The notes beneath the pieces are model-generated. The model was given only the letters and a program-made list of their open reading frames with translations. It ran no database searches and was not told the DNA's origin. Below, in pieces: positions 61,005-64,000 of a DNA stretch of 64,000 nucleotides. Source of the DNA: Rhytidiadelphus loreus. Taxonomy: Eukaryota; Streptophyta; Bryopsida; Hypnales; Hylocomiaceae. Both the position numbers and the translations under genes were made by a program. The stretch spans positions 66,835,839-66,899,838 of the forward strand of contig OX344761.1 in the NCBI GenBank assembly GCA_947034895.1, in the 5' to 3' direction. Position 1 is the first letter of the stretch, and each line of letters starts with the position of its first letter.

Positions 61005-62348
61005 TCGCAGGTAATGAAAAAAACAGGCACCGCCATCCCCCCCATCCCCCCCGACTAACTAATTTTCTGGTTACTGTTTCGGTCTTGGTTTCTCCGCCCA
61101 TAATTCAACTGATTGAACATAGATGAGGTCTTAAATAAGCTCGTATTAAGCTTAGGATCTGATATGAAAGATCAGCTGCTCCTGGGCAAAATTGACTGGT
61201 AACAAAAGAGAGTCAGAGTCAGAGAGAGAGAGAGAAAAAAAAACTCCAGTCAATTTACTGATATTAAATTGGGCTCACTGATGGTCCAAAATCTGGACGA
61301 TGAATGAATTCGGCACTTGAGTGTTTGAAATTATTTTATTTTATTTTCGCATTTGGACAATTCCGGGTAGCTTGTCTGATCAGATTTTCTTGACTTTCGG
61401 CACGTAGTTCTTCTTTATTTATTTTTTGACATTGACTTCACATTGGATTGGAGTAATGTTTTGTTTTTTCTGTTTAAACAAGTGTCAAATGTGTTCCTTT
61501 TCTAAAAAATTCTCAAGAATAGTTTTTGGATATTCAGGATTGGCAACAATGAAATTTGATTTCTCAGATTTTCAGAAATAGTTGTACAATTTTTCATATT
61601 TTAGACATGTTCCAATTTTTCCCTAATTATTTATGCAAGTGTAGGGGTAGAGAGATTCTAGGGACTTTTTTTGACCACAAAGCTTCTCATTCACCATGGC
61701 AAACCGATTAATGTTTGACTTCTTTTTTCTTAAACTTTTTGTATGATGAATTTGATGAAATTGAGGTAAATTATTTATATATATTTACATATTTATTGAT
61801 AAGCAAGATCTTTAATTCCTCAAGGCCTAACAACTTCTTAACACTAAAGTTTTTCAATGAGTCACCCCACTTTGATATTTTTTTGCACATGAATGTGGTT
61901 GAAATTTTTTATTTTAACCATTCGAAAGTAAAGACTACTTTGTCTAGTATGCATGGAATTAATTGTGGAAAATATTGACCGTTGGATTTTTAGATTACAA
62001 CAATTTCAAGTGATCAACTTATAAGCAAAAAAAAAAGTTTTTAAGGAAGAAAAGTTATCAGTTGATGAATAATGCTTTTTTACCCCTCTAAAAAAATTGT
62101 ATTGGAATCTAAGTCAAATGTAGTATTTTTTAATTTAAAAGAATGATAAATAATAAATTCTCTCAAATTCATATACATTTTTAAACAAAAAAAGTATAAA
62201 ACAAAAACTAACCAAATTGGATCCTATAAAATTTTATATGTGAATCAATTTTTGAAATTTAATGATTGATAATATTCGCAAATTGTTAGGAACATCTTCA
62301 AAGAATCTCAAATCATTCTAATTATCTAGTGTTCTTGATTACACCAAA

Positions 62349-63279
62349 TTAACCCCTAAAGAACCAAAGCCTTTTTTCTGCCAGAAAACACTCAAAACTG
62401 CCATATCTATAGCAAGGAGTAAAAATAAATTTAATTTTCATATCTAACCATAGGATATTATACCTAACTAGTATGAGAGTGTGTAGAAAAAATTTCAGAA
62501 TTTTTGACTGCTCAGATTGCAAGATATCTGCATTTAAAGTGGAAAAAACAAGTTTTTTAGCACATTGCAAGACTAGATTTTTTGACTTTGAACATTTTTA
62601 ACTTAAAATTTTTGGACTACAGAGTTTTGAGCTTTAAATTTTTATAGTGGAGAATTGAATTGAGAGCCTAGGTAAAAAAAAAACTCAAAAAAACTTAATT
62701 ATCATTCTTAAAAAATTATTAAGTAGAAGTAGATATGAGATAGAAGGAAAATGTAAAATATTCATATATTTTAGATGGGATTAAAATGCACTAATCCCAA
62801 TGGTGAGATTGTTCTAGAAAGTAAATCAGACCATGCAAGAAAAAAAATTTAAATTTTAAAAATTGCATTCATAAATGAATCCTACAAGTTATTTTTTTCA
62901 AAAAGATGCTCTAATTGCCCAAAAAACAAGAATGTCCATAACTTTCTCATATCATATCCAAATGAAATGAATCAAAACATTCCAGATAGACAAAAATATA
63001 ATATATGAGAAAAAAAAATATTAAGAAAAAAATTCAAATTTTTGTCCATTTTTTTTTTTGGCCGCCTAGATTGCCTATCATCCCCTCGTTTGAGCTTATT
63101 TGGTCATAACTATTGTTTCTAGGCACCGATTGTGAAAAAAAAACTATATTCCCCACACAGCTAATTAGCTTTTCTACCTCCAAAAAAAGTTTCAAAAAAT
63201 TAGGAGAAAATTTGAGCCCGTAGGTACCAGCTCGAAAACGCATTTGTCCTCCGAAGGGACAATAATCCTTTAGGGATAA
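62349..63279. mobile_element. TTAA-type piggyBac-like element, uninterrupted copy
   Basis: It starts TTAACCCCTAAAGAACCAAAG at 62349 and ends ATCCTTTAGGGATAAA, with the right TTAA mutated. It is homologous along its length to the two outer arms of 47034-48974 and so serves as the empty-site reference for that nested cluster. No transposase is encoded. Confidence 0.65.
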
Positions 63280-64000
63280 AACCTTGTATTTTTTAAATTA
63301 CTAAAAATATTATTTTGAAAGAATTCCTTCAAGACCCAGTTTGTTTGTACACCTCAAAGACTAAAAATTTCCAAGAAAATGTTTTATTCCATCCCCACTA
63401 TTCCTTTCATTGTAAAATTTCCTTTTGTGCAAGACTACATTTCTTAAATAAAATTTTAAATACTTTTCACATTGAAATTTTGAAAATCAAAATATGCAAC
63501 ATGTATTCCAAGTTGTTATTCTACAAGATCCTACTTTACAAAATATTTAGATTTGTTTTACACTACTGAGAATTTACCATTGAAAATTTGAAGAGAACAC
63601 ATTACCTCCTCTTAGTCCTTCAGGAGTTAAAGTTAGATTAGTCAAAACAAAACATGTTACAAAAAGCAAAATTGTAATAAATGTACATGATAAGTAGATG
63701 TTTATGGCACAATGTTCAATATAAGGACATTGAAAGTAGAGCACAAATTTATAAATGTAACTTTAACCACTTATAATATAACTCCCAAGTTATAAATTTT
63801 TGAAGATAATATTTAAATTTTTATCTTGGAATTCACCTAAATTTAGTAACAATTTGTCTATATATGACTAAAAAACCAAACCTCATTTGAGAACAACTTC
63901 TGACTTCAAGAATGCAAAAGGATGCCAATTCTTGGAATTTTACTATGCATGTGAAAGTATATACGTTACTTTGCCAAATTGATATTTTGCAATGAATTGG
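63280..64000. other. AT-rich intergenic sequence to window end
   Basis: No gene is recognised. A CCTTCAGGAGTTAAAG motif near 63617 resembles the TTAA-element terminus and may be another degraded end. Confidence 0.45.

Larger units (their letters stand above)
59484..62348. other. Intergenic region upstream of the FLA gene
   Basis: The first 200 bp should hold the FLA promoter. A (CTG)7 microsatellite lies at 60552-60572. A tandem duplication at 60771-61004 and a GA-rich run at 61219-61235 are the other features. Plus-strand frames at 59726-59974 and 60405-60713 have no recognisable motif. Confidence 0.5.

Overview
The window reads as nuclear DNA of a land plant. It has AT-rich, repeat-laden intergenic sequence, GT-AG introns, a TOM9/TOM22-type mitochondrial import subunit, a fasciclin-like arabinogalactan protein and a kinase-TPR fusion protein. 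A non-seed plant (moss, fern or similar) is my best guess, from the kinase-TPR architecture and the ParB-like and DUF7869-like genes, but the sequence alone does not settle the lineage.

Three ordinary host genes are convincing, all on the minus strand: TOM9/TOM22 (7187-7516, one exon), a protein kinase with C-terminal TPRs (51707-54312, three exons) and a single-FAS1 fasciclin-like protein (57509-59483, five exons). Between them lie decayed transposable elements: TTAA-flanked piggyBac-like short elements (2135-3509, 4674-5535, 44958-45186, 45638-45858, 47034-48974, 47904-48652, 62349-63279), a PIF/Harbinger-like MITE (50836-51292), a probable solo LTR (35407-36393), a tRNA-like SINE (about 36985-37133), a pogo/Tigger-type transposase relic (39393-39800), another MITE (31045-31772) and several dispersed repeats. 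At 47-49 kb three elements are nested.

The most striking object is a GC-richer block at 12575-31029. It is bounded by 24-bp perfect terminal inverted repeats and about 18.5 kb long (about 13.7 kb without a later insertion). It carries a minus-strand gene (13542-17705) with LDN and GHTHEDID motifs of an RNase H-like family of unknown function, a divergent plus-strand spliced gene (18906-27909) with a ParB/sulfiredoxin-like GGQHT motif, and further plus-strand coding remnants (28137-28989 and 29746-30405) that I do not recognise. About 27 copies of a 19-nt palindrome, consensus TRTCGGCTGSCAGCCGAYA, are scattered through this block and I found none outside it. At least one copy lies in every intron of the ParB-like gene. 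The asymmetric copies are nearly always oriented with transcription.

The element is no longer intact. Its reading frames carry nonsense codons, all TAG or TGA, of the kind expected from C-to-T decay at CHG and CG sites. The ParB-like gene was also split by a 4.7-kb non-autonomous hAT-like foldback element (21887-26588) with CAGGGTTGAC termini and an 8-bp target duplication; removing the insert with one duplication copy preserves the frame. I interpret the block as a large DNA transposon or similar mobile unit of a kind I do not recognise, with its own palindromic sequence code.
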